Below are positions 1 to 12,399 of a stretch of 64,000 bases of DNA, in pieces. Location of the stretch: contig JAKTNV010000020.1 in assembly GCA_022747635.1 (NCBI GenBank), positions 52,501 through 116,500 of the forward strand. Reading direction: 5' to 3'. Source of the stretch: Hetaerina americana. Its lineage: Eukaryota; Arthropoda; Insecta; Odonata; Calopterygidae. The position numbers were made by a program, and so were the translations under genes. The notes beneath the pieces are model-generated. The model had not been told where the DNA came from. It was given only the letters and a program-made list of their open reading frames with translations, and searched no databases. How positions within the stretch are numbered: the first letter of the stretch is position 1; each line of letters begins with the position of its first letter.

Positions 1-2427
1 AACCACAAAGACGTTATTTGAAAAATGCAGAATAGTGAGAGGCTTAGTGAAGATGGTAGTATCACCACATATGTTAAAATACACAACATAGGTAAATGGA
101 AAACTCAAAGAACTTCTTCAATATCCCCATGGGATAAAAGGTGAAATGAAGGATCTTCAATGCTACAATTTAGAGGGAACTTTTGGCTGGAATAACTTAC
201 TAAAAGAAAATTAGTTTAATAACTTAAATTTCTTTTCAAACTCAGAATCTATCTCTTATATTGAAAATATTAAATTAACTACTAGATGTAGGAAAAAATG
301 TTGAAAAATAGAAATAGAATTGTTGATATTCTTATGCTACCGGTTTCAAGCACATGCTTTTATTTCAGCCATTAATTGGAATGCATTTAAAATTTCTTAA
401 AAAATTAACAAAAAAACTATCAAGACGGCCATCCATCAAAAGCCTTAATAGTAAATGACGATCAGTTTAATTTGCAATCACCCTTTGCACTGGAGGCTAA
501 GATTTCAATCTCATGAAATGTACCTGTTCATTTAAGACTGAGAGAAGTAATGAATAATTTTTAACATCAATTAAATCATTAACCAATGGGAAAAGTAAAG
601 AACATAGTCTGCTAACATTGTGACTCAGAGAATAATGGCAATGAAAATGCTCTCATGGTGTTCACCAAATATCTGGATAATCTCCACCAGAAGCAGTCTT
701 TATCATGGCTTAGATGATCAGACCCAAGAGAAAACAAAGGAAGCACTCAAAAGTTTAAGAAATGCATTTGAGCAACCAGAATCTCTAAATGAATTTAAAA
801 GTAGTCACCAATATAATTTTTTCAGACGTTTCTCCTTCTCCTGAAATAACTTCACATGGTGAAAATGCCAATTCAGAGGCCATCCCATTTAGCAGCCACT
901 CAAAGACATTTGTGACTTGACTTGAATCATTTAAATGGGTTTCATTTTGCTTCAATGAGAGTTCTGTGGAGTATAAAGTTGGATAATGCATGCAAGACTG
1001 TATTGATACTTTAAATCACTTCAACTTTTAAGTCACTAAATATTGACCTATACTACAGAAGTATTACTGAAATATTGAACAAGAGTGGCTCTAGACTCAA
1101 TTTTTGGGTGTCAGCCTTGTCATGGTTTAAGAAAATAATACTGGATAACCCCAAATATTGTCAAACTAATTCATTTTTGATGATAGATGAAGCTCATTTA
1201 CAGAACAAAAGCTTGACATATTGTTTATTTATTTCCAAATCTATTGTCAACTACTTCAATACTCATGTCCTTATGGATCCCTGGCAAAGCAATGCCAGTT
1301 TAGAAAGTTATTTTTACTTTAAGCACTTCAGAAACTGGCACTTACATAGCCTACATATGAGATCAATATCACATTTGATGGACTAGTGGAACTTTTACAA
1401 TACCAACTATGGAGACCACTGCAAACATTATAATTGGATGGAGTGAAAATCGTTGCTACAGCTCAAGAGAAAAAATTAAAAGCAGATGAGATGCATGCAG
1501 ATGCAGGTGGTACATTTGGGTCAACTTTCAGAAAATTAAAAAATGCTGCCACTTAAATTTTATAACGAATTGATTATTCCATGAGGAAGTGCCTTAGTGC
1601 TTGTGAACATAAAAATATAAGAAAAACAGACTTGCCCAATGGTGCAAGACATTCCTTTAAGGCCTGCACCTTCACATTTGTTGCCACTGACTATGTCAGG
1701 ACCAGCTTTTAAATTATATTGCATATGAATTAAATTATCACATCCAGAGACACAACATTCTTGTAACTATTTGCATACTTTTGATATAAAATAAACAAAA
1801 CTCAGCTTTCACCAACAATTACCATTATTAACAAATAACAAGGATCAAAATGGAATAAACAAGTAAATTACCAAAATAATCTATTTAAAAGGCTGACCTT
1901 TGCATAAAACACAAAATTATCACAGATGAGTGAGAATCCAAAAGAATAAACAACCCACTTTTTTGGACGGAAGTGAAGGCACTTTAGCCATTCGGCCAAG
2001 AATGATCCAATGTAATTCTACATTGCTACCCATTTGCTGTTGGTGGACTAACCATATCCTAAAACTCATCCTACGAAAAGGAAAATCCAAGCATAATTAA
2101 TCTTCATATTAATCTGATGTAGTCCATAATAAGGCTGCCACCACTAGTTTCTTCTGGAAAAGAAGTGGTATGGGTGATTGTTTTTCTTACTTAGCTTCAT
2201 CAACGTGGAATTGACCTACCTACAGGCCAGAGATCGTGTTCTGCCAATGTGCCCCAAGTTTAATTGTTCCAGTTTTGCTCACAAATGAAATTTAGTCATG
2301 CCACCAGGGGGGTATATAGTCTGGATCAGCAATTAATTAAAGCCCGATGACCCCTCCCCCCCCTGATAGCAGAGTCCACTCATCTTTCTGGCACTAAGGG
2401 GGGCGCGGGTCAGACACGGATTATAGA
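1..2427. other. AT-rich flank and probable 3' UTR, no recognised gene
   Basis: This stretch lies downstream of the claudin-like stop codon and should contain its 3' UTR. I could not place a polyadenylation site with confidence. Short open frames at 620-844 and 1075-1386 have no motif I recognise and look like AT-rich relics. A GC-rich patch with a C run lies at 2349-2425, just below the coding exon. Confidence 0.5.
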
Positions 2428-2949
2428 TCATACGGCCGTACTGTGCGTTTGAATTCGCACTTTCTTCACGCTGCCATTGCGCGAGAGTGTTGGCGACGTG
2501 CCGCTAAACCCAGGATTCTGAATGCCGAAGCCAGAGTCCACCGCAGACTCACCGTCGCTCGCCACTGCCGCCTTGGGCTTCTTGAGGCTGGAGCGCAGCG
2601 GGCCACGGGTGGCGACGGACGACACGGTGGTCACCGTGGTCGAGTCGGAGGCCAGCGAGAGCACAGAGGGCACGCTACCATTGCCCGCAATGCTGGACCG
2701 AGTGTCGAAGTACTCATAGCGGCGAATGCCGTTGGGATGGTGTGGCTTCCCAGAGGCCACAGTCACCGCCACACCATTCCTCCGGCTACCGTCCCTGTGT
2801 CTGTGGGGCGCCTCCTTGTAACCCGGGTTGTTGAAGGACGGGGCGTCGCTGTCGTGGTAGGCTGTTGGGTCGCCGCCGGGATGGCGGGAGAAGAGGAAAT
2901 CGTAGAGGCCAAGGACGAAGAGGGAGAAGTCCAGGACGATGGTCACCAA
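2428..2949 (-). CDS. Claudin-like four-TM protein, last exon (TM4 and tail)
   Basis: This is the terminal coding exon, 173 codons plus a TGA stop at 2428-2430. A clear acceptor (pyrimidine tract then CAG at 2950-2952) opens it in phase 0, matching the phase-0 donor of the exon at 5618-5715. It encodes TM4 (LVTIVLDFSLFVLGLYDFLF) and then a tail of about 150 residues rich in Ser, Pro, Arg and Asn, including NNPGY and NPGF turns and an RSSLKKPK basic patch. The last four residues are S-T-A-V, a class I PDZ-ligand pattern like those that tether claudins and stargazin-type proteins to scaffolds. The exon is much richer in GC than its surroundings, as expected of constrained coding sequence. The function is inferred: plasma-membrane tetraspan of the claudin/PMP22/stargazin superfamily, acting at junctions or as a channel subunit. 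I cannot assign an orthologue. Confidence 0.85.
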   Translation of the reverse strand: MVTIVLDFSLFVLGLYDFLFSRHPGGDPTAYHDSDAPSFNNPGYKEAPHRHRDGSRRNGVAVTVASGKPHHPNGIRRYEYFDTRSSIAGNGSVPSVLSLASDSTTVTTVSSVATRGPLRSSLKKPKAAVASDGESAVDSGFGIQNPGFSGTSPTLSRNGSVKKVRIQTHSTAV

Positions 2950-2952
2950 CTG

Positions 2953-5617
2953 CAGCAAGAAATAAAGAGTTCATAGAAAGCCAATGAGTTTCCAGATAGT
3001 CTAGTTCATGTTGCTCCTATGCGATAGCGGAACCAAACAAACCCCGAAGGATCCATAAACTTGGCTTGATGGCTTTCCCTGAAGCGACACAATAATATGA
3101 GCATCACGCCAACACACGAGGCAGTTCAGCGTGTTCTGCAACACATTAAAGCATGCACGCCCACGCACGCACGAAAAATAGTCTCTTTCAAGCCAATATG
3201 CCACTTTTTCCAGCGATGCTCTACCTTTTTTAACCCTTCCAAGAAGTACTAGATGCCTTTCTCCGCAAAATAGGCATTTACGTCTGCGATAACCTCCTCT
3301 TCCAACGATAATCTCGGTCCTCCAAGTCAGAATCTGCAGGGGGTCAGATCGGTTGAATGCAGTGAGTGGTCAACCAATTCGAAGTGCATTCGTGAACTTT
3401 GGTCTTGGCGACCGCCCAAGTATGAGCACGTGTGTTGCCGTGATGGCAAAGCACTTTCTTCTTCTTCAGATAGAAGTTTCTTTTTCAATTTCTACCTTCA
3501 GCTTGTTAAGTAATGATGCGCAATACTCTCCCATTATTGTTTTACCTTTGTGAAGATAACCGCTGAACAAAGTTCCGTGTCTATCCCAATCAACAGCCGC
3601 CATCGCCTTCCCCGCTGATGAAACAGTCTTCGTATTTTTGGAGCAGGTTAACCCTTTGCACTCAGTCCACTGTTTTGATCGTTCGTTTTTGTCTCAGGAG
3701 GGTACAGCTTGATCCAAGTTTGATCTAAAGTTTTGAATCAATGCAAAAATTTTGATGTGCTTCACTTGACCCCACTCCAACAGGGCCTTGGAAAATTTTA
3801 TTTGAATGCATTTTAGGTCCATAGTGAGCTGACGCGGCACGCGAGTAGGTGTTTTCTGTAAATTGCTGCTGCACAATTCCACAGTCTTGAACTATTTCTG
3901 GAAGAGATGACGTTTAAAGTGGATCACTTCATTTATTCTAATTCAGCACTCATTTTACCCAGCAAAATCTATCTATACATCTACCTAACACAAGCCACCG
4001 CTAGAGTGGGTTGGTAACTTATTATAGGCACATGCCGATGCTAATCACAGAAAGTGATATTCTTTCAGTTCAGTATGAAGAGGCTTACTAGGAAATCTAC
4101 CAGATCCAGTAATGATATCACAATATCACCTTTCACATTCCACCTTACACCTCTTGTACTTATGATATTGTCCAGCCCTAGTGATCAGTTTCAACTTATC
4201 ACAATTCATGAACTGCTGGCAACTTTCAAGGAAATATTAAAATGATATCGCTTAGCGATGATTCAAAACAGTGCTATTATCAATATTTTTAATAAAGGCA
4301 ACCTTTCTATGCCTAAGGTAGGAAAAATACTTAATAGTGATTATTTTTTCATGGGAACTTCTTGTGTCTTACAGGTCGAAGTTGTAAACCCCCTAAGGCC
4401 CATAAAATGTAGGCTGAGTGTAGAGCACATATCAGAGTTAAAAAAGTGAATCTTATAGGCCGGGAAATACAGTGCCTCTGGCTGGGAATGCTTTGTTTCT
4501 CTACTGATATCCACTCATTGAACATTATAGAAATTATAGCAAATCTTGGCAATATATACTATAGCAAAAAACCTTAGTGAGTCTGGTCTTTTCCACCACC
4601 TACTATTAATCTGTTCTTGGATGATGTGACCATAAAAAGGTCTTGAATAGTTTTCAGGTCTTCTCAACACCTCTTCATGAATCAACAAATATCAACGATT
4701 AATCAAGATTCAGAATATCACCTTTGCAAGTGCTTCTCTTGCACCATTCTATCAGCTCCTCCCGCAACTTACATTTCCAGCACCATTTTATTTCCTTGAT
4801 TTTCATATTTTCACATAACTTCGCAATTTTCTGTATTTTAGCAACAAAATGCTTGATTTTCCCCATGCTGGTATTTAGCAGGCAAAGCAAAACTAGTGAA
4901 ACAATTCTTTCTTTGGAGGTTATCAAGGCTCTCAAAATTTCTTTAAAAATAAATGAAAGCCAAATTTGCCACTAAAACCTACAAACATTAAGATATTTTT
5001 GACATTTAGATTATCATTACCAATAATAATTAGAAAGATTGCCACTTGCAAAGTTTCTTATCATTATTTTCATCATTTATTCACAGAAAAGGACCCGGTT
5101 TATGTGGTCCATTTATATGCAATACTTCTTTGGAAAAGCAGTCATTCAGGGGCCCTTCTAAATATGCTTCCATCATGAATTCTCGTAGCACTCAAATAAA
5201 ACAAAGGCATGGCTAAGTCACATATTACACACACAGGTTTTAACATAGAAAACCTGATACAAATATTATTTATTGATACAAAAGACCTGTATAACTACTT
5301 CCAACTGGCTTATTTACATATCTTGTGGCATTACACTTCATGCTTATTACATAGCTACTCAATCTGCTCTGTGGTCACCTTTCTTCTGCTTGCAGTGTTG
5401 CAATATAATTATTTCAAGGGCTGACTATATACACTGTGATAGATATGATTTATCAGTTAAATTATGCCCACACTTTAATTTATAGTAAACCTATTCCATA
5501 TGAATGGTATACATGCTAAATTGAAGTTGGAATTGGCACATCAATGGAGGCAAAGGGCTTAAGCATAATTTTTATATGACAATAAGTGAATACTACACAT
5601 GATCATGTACTTCTCAC
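2953..5617 (-). other. Intron of the claudin-like gene
   Basis: This intron lies between the exons at 5618-5715 and 2428-2949. It contains a degraded mariner relic at about 3175-3905. The remainder (3905-5617) is AT-rich and I see no coding or repeat structure in it. Confidence 0.6.
3175..3905 (-). pseudogene. Mariner transposase relic
   Basis: Reading the minus strand in shifting frames gives phrases typical of irritans/SETMAR-type mariner transposase in the correct order. They are a VPRQLT-like block, a KTVSSAGKAMAAVDWDRHG-like block, GKTIMGEYCASLLNKLKVEI, an HxDNAPAHT-like block decayed to HGNTRAHT, and a C-terminal KKVEHRWKKW-like end. Many stops and frameshifts separate these blocks and no terminal repeats were found. 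It lies inside an intron of the claudin-like gene, in the same orientation. It is an old, dead copy. Confidence 0.6.
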
Positions 5618-5715
5618 CTGCATGTAGAATGACAATCCCCTGGTTACCACCACAGAATTCTTGGGGTCATCGGTCTGAAGGGCAAACAGTCCAGCTGCGA
5701 CCATTGCTAGCAATG
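5618..5715 (-). CDS. Claudin-like protein, exon with TM3 end and loop 2
   Basis: A 98-bp internal exon. The acceptor is a TTTTCCTTCTAG tract ending at 5716. The donor is ATGCAG/GTGAGA at 5618/5617. It enters in phase 1 (one base from the upstream exon, A, plus CA makes Thr) and leaves in phase 0. It encodes the second half of TM3 (LLAMVAAGLFAL) and extracellular loop 2 (QTDDPKNSVVVTRGLSFYMQ), directly before TM4 in the next exon. It is too short for an ordinary ORF search, and is recognised from splice signals, phase agreement and the continuous tetraspan topology. Confidence 0.85.
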
Positions 5716-6546
5716 CTAGAAGGAAAATTACAGTAAATGGGTCAGTGGAAATGGTTTACAAACATATGTGTGCTACCAGGAGGGGCATAAAAAAATATTA
5801 TAGTCGACTCATTAATATATGAAAATTTCCAAATCCATGACATGCAGGTGTTTTCACAAGAATTAGGTAATTAGTTGCAATGTAAAAATAAGCCAAGAGA
5901 ATCCTAGAAGAATGCAATATATAATTCATAAGTAATATGTCAGGGACAATATTTTCTACCTATCTGATTTCTAAATGCACTGCAGCCTTCTCAATCAATT
6001 TTAAATTTGTAAATGAATCAGGTGACATTTCAAAGAAACTTCAAAGAAAGCTTAACAAGCAGAAAGTCACTGACAGTTGGTCACAGCTATTGATTTGACT
6101 GTGCAAGGATTTCAAGGGGCAAAGGCCAACCAGGTCTTCAGCACCCACAGCCCTTGTTGCCTAAGCCCCATTGTTTCAAGATTACATTTCCCAATTCATC
6201 ATCATCTCCATAATTTTAAGAAAAGGTAATCTTTGAGGTTTCTTGTTCTATTCCTCCAAAGTGTTTTCAAAGCGACCATTCCTTTCACGGCTGCCTTGCT
6301 GAGGTGTTGCATGAACTATCATTCATTAGGTAATCTACCTTCTACTGCTAATGGCTTACCTCATGATGAGCACTCACACCCAATTGATTCTGCCAAAACA
6401 GATCAGGGAGTGATCAGCCTTTCCTATGTCTATGTCTTAAGAAGGGTGCAACCTTCAGATTATTCATCGAGGATAGTCCCCAAAAAATTCCCAAAGATAA
6501 AATACAATAATTTAACTTCAGATTTTATTTGGGCAAGGTTTTCTTC

Positions 6547-6602
6547 TATATTAAATGAAGAATATAATGTACATTTCCACATTATATTCTTCATTTAATA
6601 TA
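6547..6602. repeat. Perfect inverted repeat, 24-bp arms
   Basis: The arms at 6547-6570 and 6579-6602 are perfect reverse complements separated by an 8-nt loop (ACATTTCC). The sequence is AT-rich and intronic. It has no transposon-like flanks or target duplication and looks like a fold-back duplication of a single-copy stretch. Confidence 0.9.
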
Positions 6603-7168
6603 CATGAACTTCCACAAAAAGTTGAGCCGGGAACAATTGAAGGTTTTCTTCATTAAAACCAAAACATCCTGAATTATATAAATGAGAGACTACTCCTCAT
6701 GAAAGATGTTTATGTACGTATGTAAGTTGTGTACACCCAGAGACGTTCAAATAATAAATACTAGCTATCCCTAGTTTATGATTGGCATTACAATTAGATC
6801 ACAAATGGATATGCGCCAGATGAAACTATTGTAAAACATACGAGAGACTACATCCATTGCTTGTGCCATTTGTGGGCAATTATGCCGTGTAGTAAGATTA
6901 GCACGAAAACTGACAACAATTTGTTGCCAAATAAGGCAAATTGACAACAATGAAGCCCTGGAGATTCACAATTTCACGCAATACATCTACTAATGCTAGC
7001 TATTAAATAATAAAAATATTAGCTATTAAAGGAAATGTTAAAAGCTAGAAACTGATGATGTTATCTGCCAAACTCCAAGGAAATATTTGGATAATATGTG
7101 AGTGGAAGTACATGTGCATAAACATTTATCAAATGAAATATACAAAAATAACTTTTTGATTTAAGCAA

Positions 7169-7415
7169 AATGTGGTGGTTCATTTGTTTGCGCGATTCAG
7201 GGGTGTGCTGCGAGGTGTCACCCAAGGCACGACCCACGAGGAGGGATCTTGACCCACGCGGAGGCAGTCAACCCCAGCCGAGCATTCATCCCTCTTGTGC
7301 ATCATGCGCCCATGGCATATATCTTGCCGCGTTGACCTTGGTCTGTTATGCACAGCACACACAATAAATCTGCTGTTCATTCAAACTGTTTAAACGTGAT
7401 TTATTAGTATTTCCT
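7169..7415 (+). repeat. Possible solo LTR
   Basis: This GC-richer block stands out from the surrounding AT-rich intron. It begins TGTGGTGGTTC and contains an AATAAA signal near 7363-7368. I see no partner LTR or internal region. An LTR identity is a guess from base composition and these end features. Confidence 0.25.
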
Positions 7416-8259
7416 GGCACCGGCCGTGCTAATGTAATTTCCAGCAACCCCACAAAAATATTTCATGAGACTTCTGTGACCCTAGCTTCCAAAGCCAATA
7501 TCAAAAAGTAAATGTCTTTATTTGCTAACTTATTTTCCCAATAAGCTCATTTCATCAATAAAATACATTCAAAAATTATACCATGTTAGGCACAAAAATT
7601 TGGCATAAAGTGCTACTAAGATATGGAAACAGGGCATGTCAATGGCATTATAAGGTTGGCTGTATATTGAGCATGTATCACGTATCAAATACATACTAGG
7701 AATTTGGCAAGTTTTAGTACAATGGCTCCTGCAGTTTAAAACTCAGGGAATAATGCAATATTATGAAAGTTAAATCACATTATGACCCATCAAATACTGC
7801 CAACCTCTTCAGACAGAATGCACAAACTGATACTAACAATTTGAAGGCAACTTGACCTTATGTTTTCCATCTAATATTGTCATCTTTTTCACAACCAACC
7901 TATTCTAAAGACAGATGATATGCCTGCGGCATAGATAATTTAAATTCAATACTCATTTGGCACTTACCTCAATAACACACTTCCACCAGATTCTTCATAA
8001 CATCAATTACTTTATTTTGACATAAGATTCCAAGTTCAACAATTTTTAATAAGAATACAAAAGCTTGTACTGAACGTGGGGTATCATTTTAAAGTAATTA
8101 TTACTAAGAAATAGTCAAGATATATGGATAAATCTTATTCAATATATTAATTGAACCTTATGTAAATAATGTTAAAAATTACAGCTATTAATGTTGATTT
8201 GTTTTGCTCCAGGAAGCCACAGATTTAAGTAGCTCACAGTATAGAGAAAATAGAGGCTT

Positions 8260-8960
8260 GCAATTTGATTGGGTTCCTTCATTTGAGAGGTTACAGGGCC
8301 TGGAAAATCCACGGTGAAATGATGGCTTTTCATGGAAATAAAAGTCAATCATACGACCCAGCTGTGAGGCGGACAAGGAATTTTCACACAGGCCACATAT
8401 CCATCAGAGAAGATTCAAGAAGTGGAAGACCATCACGCATTGGTGGAGCTGGCACAGCGGAGAAAGTGGAGGACTGTATCCTATTAGACCAAAGGGCAAA
8501 CATCCAAATGTTCATGAATGAGACTGATCTTAGATATGGCAGTGAGTGCAAATTATTTACGAAGAACTACATACATCTGTAAGGTGTCAGCACACTGGGT
8601 TCCACAACTACTGTCTCCTTTTCAGAAGCAAACACGGCACAACCTCCAATCGAGACCACGGTGCAACATGCCATTAAAGAGATGAGGCTTAGAAATTTTG
8701 CCACATCCACCCTATTCTCCCGATGTCATCCCAAGCAACCTTTTCTTATTCCCAGAACTTTAAAAAGCCATTGAGGGGTCAGAGGTTTGATAACACAAAT
8801 AATGTTATTCAAAAAGTGGCACAATGGCTTTCGATGCAATCTATTTACTTCTACAATGACGGCCATCAAAAGTTAAAGAAATGCTGGGAGAAATATTTAA
8901 CTCTGGATGGTGACCGACAAGAGAAGTCTATCTTGTTTATTTGTAAATATAATTAAAAGT
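8260..8960 (+). pseudogene. Mariner transposase relic, internally deleted
   Basis: Translation across frames gives mariner blocks in order. They are a KIHG...VRR N-terminal helix-turn-helix region, SIREDSRSGRPS (the GRPS linker), an EKVE...D block, a VSAHWVPQLL-like block near 8585-8620, and then a jump to LPHPPYSPDVIPSN. The central catalytic region between the last two blocks is missing. The third catalytic Asp position of the usual SPDLAPSD motif reads Asn. The relic ends with a degraded LKKCWEKYLTLDGD-type C-terminus. It is inside the claudin-like intron, opposite to the gene. Confidence 0.65.
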
Positions 8961-9291
8961 TAACGATAATCCCTCATTTCCACACATTTAAATAATGATT
9001 ACTTGACTAAATTGGAATCAGAAAATAAAATAGAAGTATACAAGTCATTAATGCTGAATAAAAAACTTAAAACTCTGGCAAGGGTTTATTTAAGCAGTTA
9101 GATCTATGTACCTTACCAAAATATGTCCAGATTGCATGCATAAGGGGGGAGTTGAGATTTAATTATATTGCTTTGGGAGAATTGGAAGAGTTAGAAGGGT
9201 GAGAAAAAAGGAAGAAGGTAAAGTGGAAAACAGCCAAAGTGTGTGGTGGATGTGAGATCAGCACGCAGAAGTATAGCAAGAGAGATGAGTT

Positions 9292-11035
9292 TTGAAAAAT
9301 ATAATCATTGCATATGATTCACATGAATTAACTAAGGCAATGTCCAAAATTAGTAATAAATACTCTGCAGGTCTTGATGGAATACCAGCCACTATTTTTA
9401 AGAAATCTTACGAGGCAATTAAGCGTCCATTATTATTTTTAATTAACAAATCTCTAAAGGTAGGGAAATTCCCTGCCACCTTAAAAGTAGCGAAAGTCTT
9501 GCCCCTTTACAAGGGCAAAGGACCTAAAGATGATATGAATTCTTATCGGCCCATTTCATTGCTCAACCAATTTGGTAAAATATTTGAATCAATTTTTTAC
9601 AATCGTTTAATATTATTTCTGGAATCCCATAACTTACTTTCTCCCAACCAACATGGTTTCAGAAAACTCAGGTCTACATCCACAGCTATATATCAAGCAG
9701 TTAACAAAATAACTTCTGATCTGGACAATAGATCTGAATCTCTTGCCTTATTTTTTGATTTTTCGAAGGCATTTGATGCTGTCAATCACAACCTCTTACT
9801 TCGAAAAATTGAATGCCTGGGAATAAGAGGGACTTCCCTAGACTGGGTTAGATCCTATCTCCTGGACAGAAAACAATGTGTAGCCTTAAGTAAACAAGGA
9901 AGAGAGTTCCTTTCTCCAGTAAAAAGTGTACTATGTGGTGTACCCCAGGGATCTGTCCTGGGCCCAATCTTGTTCCTCATGTACGTAAATGATCTACCAA
10001 CATTACTGAACTCTGTACCAGGCGTGCTGCCTGTTGTCTATGCTGATGATGCAAATGTCCTCGTGTCTGCCTCCTCTGTAGACACACTAATGTTAACCTC
10101 TGCTTTCGTTACCCAGCTGTTACATGAGTGGTGTCTCCTCAATTCCCTCCTCCTCAATGTTAGTAAATCTTCTTTAATTTATTTTGCTAATAAGAATAAA
10201 TCAGCTGCTTGCATAACTGTAAATATTGATAACGAACCTATCGTACAAAAAAGTAATTCATGTTTTCTAGGCATCTCTATTGACTGTCGTCTGTCTTGGG
10301 ATGACCATATTCTCAAACTCCGTAATAAGTTGAGTTCACTTTGTCATCTTATCAGATTCATTAGGCATACCGTCAATACTGAGGTCTTATTGTCTCTTTA
10401 ATTTAGTGAATTTTACTCTCATTTTATTTATAGTATTCTTTTATGGGGCCCTTCACCTGATGCAAATATTATATTTAAAATTCAAAAACGGATCATCCGA
10501 CTTATTTGCTTTGCTACTCATGCAGCATCCTGTCGTCCCCTTTTTAAAAAATTGAAAATTTTACCCATTCCCTGTGTGTATATGTATTGCGCATCTTTGT
10601 ATGTCAAAAGCAACTTCTCTAGTTATCTTTCCAATGCCAACGTTCACAATTATAACACAAGGCATTCTGCTGACCTCCACCAAAACTTTGTCAGAACCTG
10701 TACCGCCGCCCACGTGGGCGGCGGTACAGGTTCTGACAAAGTCCAGACCTAAACATATGGGCCTCATGATTTTTAATAAACTTCCTAAAGAACTGAAAGC
10801 ACAACATAAGCTGCCTATATTTAAGCTCAACCTTCAGAAATATTTACTCTGTAAAATGTTTTATTCTATTAATGAACTTCTTGTCCCATGAGTTTCTTTG
10901 TATTTAAACATGTACTTAGTATTTATCATTTCTTTATATAACATTGACATGCCCTATATCTGTCCTTGTTTTTTTACAATTGTACAAATCTGCTGGGCAA
11001 ATAAAATTACTTACTTACTTATATCACAAGAATAT
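9292..11035 (+). pseudogene. CR1/L2-group LINE reverse transcriptase, 5' truncated
   Basis: The frame encodes a 369-residue RT domain without its endonuclease. Visible motifs are YRPISLL, NQHGFR, FDFSKAFDAVNH, GVPQGSVLGP and YADD. An in-frame TAA at 10399-10401 interrupts it, and the same frame then continues through 10740 with typical RT C-terminal sequence (IQKRIIRLI). A 58-bp palindrome at 10685-10742 then shifts the frame, and the end (MGLMIFNKLPKEL) continues in another frame to about 10890. The 3' end carries short tandem TTAC repeats at about 11005-11020, like the microsatellite tails of CR1/L2 elements. It is inside the claudin-like intron, opposite to the gene, and is an inactive insertion. 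Confidence 0.85.
10685..10742. repeat. 58-bp perfect palindrome inside a LINE
   Basis: Two 29-bp arms, 10685-10713 and 10714-10742, are exact reverse complements with no spacer, centred on CCCAC/GTGGG. The sequence upstream and downstream is ordinary LINE coding sequence, so the second arm is an inverted copy of the first placed within the RT C-terminus, and it breaks the frame. Confidence 0.95.
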
Positions 11036-11689
11036 TTAAAAAAACAAGGGTGTCCAACTTCAATGCTTTTTTTTAGCTAGAGGAGTTGCTGGGTATTAGG
11101 GCACTTTGATGATGGTCAATCTCAGATAGATACCTTCTATGTTGCATATGGAATCTACTACTGATGACCCTATTTTAGAAAGCATATTTCATTTTTTTTC
11201 ATTCTTGGTGAAAATGGTAATGGTACTGAACATATATCCATAAAATAACACCGTTCAATGATCATTTGTTCCCCTAATTAGCTTGTAAAGACCAGATTGC
11301 CATGATAGTATTTCTATTAAGAAACTAACAAACCTAGATTACAATTATTGCATTGAAAAAGTAATATAAATGCAATGGAGTTCAGAGAAAAAAATGACCA
11401 CTCATTTCATATGGTCCTTAATTCATGACGGCATTTTAACATGAAGTATAATCATTTTGCCAGATGCCAATTAAATATATTCAGTTTTATCAATAATTTT
11501 GCTTAATAAGAATATCCCAAAAAAAACTCTCATTATGTCAGCCCAGTTACTATATATTTCTATTGTCACCCATGGGGAAGGGGAAAGGTAAATTTACAGA
11601 CATGTGAAATACAGAACTCCATCATTCATCAAACATTAATCAGCCATGTGGTATCAACAATATCCCCAGGAAAGCTAAGGGAAGTATGT

Positions 11690-11925
11690 ATGTATGTGTC
11701 TCTCTGGGCACCTGCAGCTCCACCAAAGCTATGTGATTTTTCGGGTACCAGATCTTCCAGGGAAACCATAACCAGCACAGGGAAAGGAACTGGCCCCCCT
11801 ACCCTGGTAAGTGAATTTCACAGACTGTCAGGCTTAATACTGGGTGAACTCTACCATCACCTACCAAACTGGCCTTTGGGGCTATCACTGTGTTTATGGT
11901 TTTTTTACTTCGATAACGTAGAACC
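11690..11925 (+). repeat. SINE family S1 copy, tail portion only
   Basis: This segment matches 32627-32826 over nearly all of its length, starting at TCTCTGGGCACCTGCAGCTC and including TTTTTCGGGTACCAGATCTTCC, GGGAAAGGAACTGGCCCCCC and CTCTACCATCACCTACCAAAC. The tRNA-like head present in the 32.6-kb copy is absent here, so it is a 5'-truncated SINE. Confidence 0.8.
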
Positions 11926-12002
11926 ACTTACAAGAGCAGTATCACACTTGACAGCAAAATAGAACAGAAAAATTAAATGGATTACACAAAAAAGGACACA
12001 CA

Positions 12003-12345
12003 CATTTTTAGAATGTTTAAGCTTTCGGCCTTGTTCAGGTCAGGTTGGAAGGTTTCGGGTACAGGGAATTGTGTGGGCTAGGGCAGGGGGAGCACAGGGC
12101 TGGCTGAGAAGCAGGGAAGGAAAGCTGAAAGGATCAGGGGTGACGTTTGAGGGAAAGAATTTCAAAAGATCGGAAGGCTAGTATAGAAGTAGATTTGAGA
12201 GTACTCACCTCTATATTGGTGGCTGAATCGGGTAAGGATTCTAGGATGCCAAGGGAGAAACATTGGTCAAAGAAAAGGCTATAGGAATCAGCATGTGAGG
12301 AGGTAGGAATATTCGGAGTTGGATTTATTTATTATTATGATTATT
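12003..12345 (-). mobile_element. Penelope-like element, 3' fragment
   Basis: The minus strand encodes ILESLPDSATNIEV followed by an FRSFEI-type end. This is colinear with the C-terminus of the Penelope-like copy at 47.5 kb, which reads ILESLPDSATNIEVRTRE in the same place. Below it the 3' non-coding part ends with a CCTGAACAAGGCCGAAAGC segment near 12022-12045, resembling the terminal motif of the other copy. Only the end of the element is present. Confidence 0.75.
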
Positions 12346-12399
12346 TCTTGGACTATTTGGTGCTGGATTTGGTGTGGATACTGAATGAGGGTTTTTCAT

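Noticed and set aside
1075..1386. Frame containing FLMIDEAHLQNK, considered as a DEAH-type helicase or transposase relic
   Set aside because: No supporting motifs before or after it; the surrounding sequence is AT-rich and full of stops.
2443..2976. 177-codon plus-strand frame opposite the last claudin-like exon
   Set aside because: Arg/Ala-rich GC shadow of a coding exon that has splice signals and topology on the minus strand.
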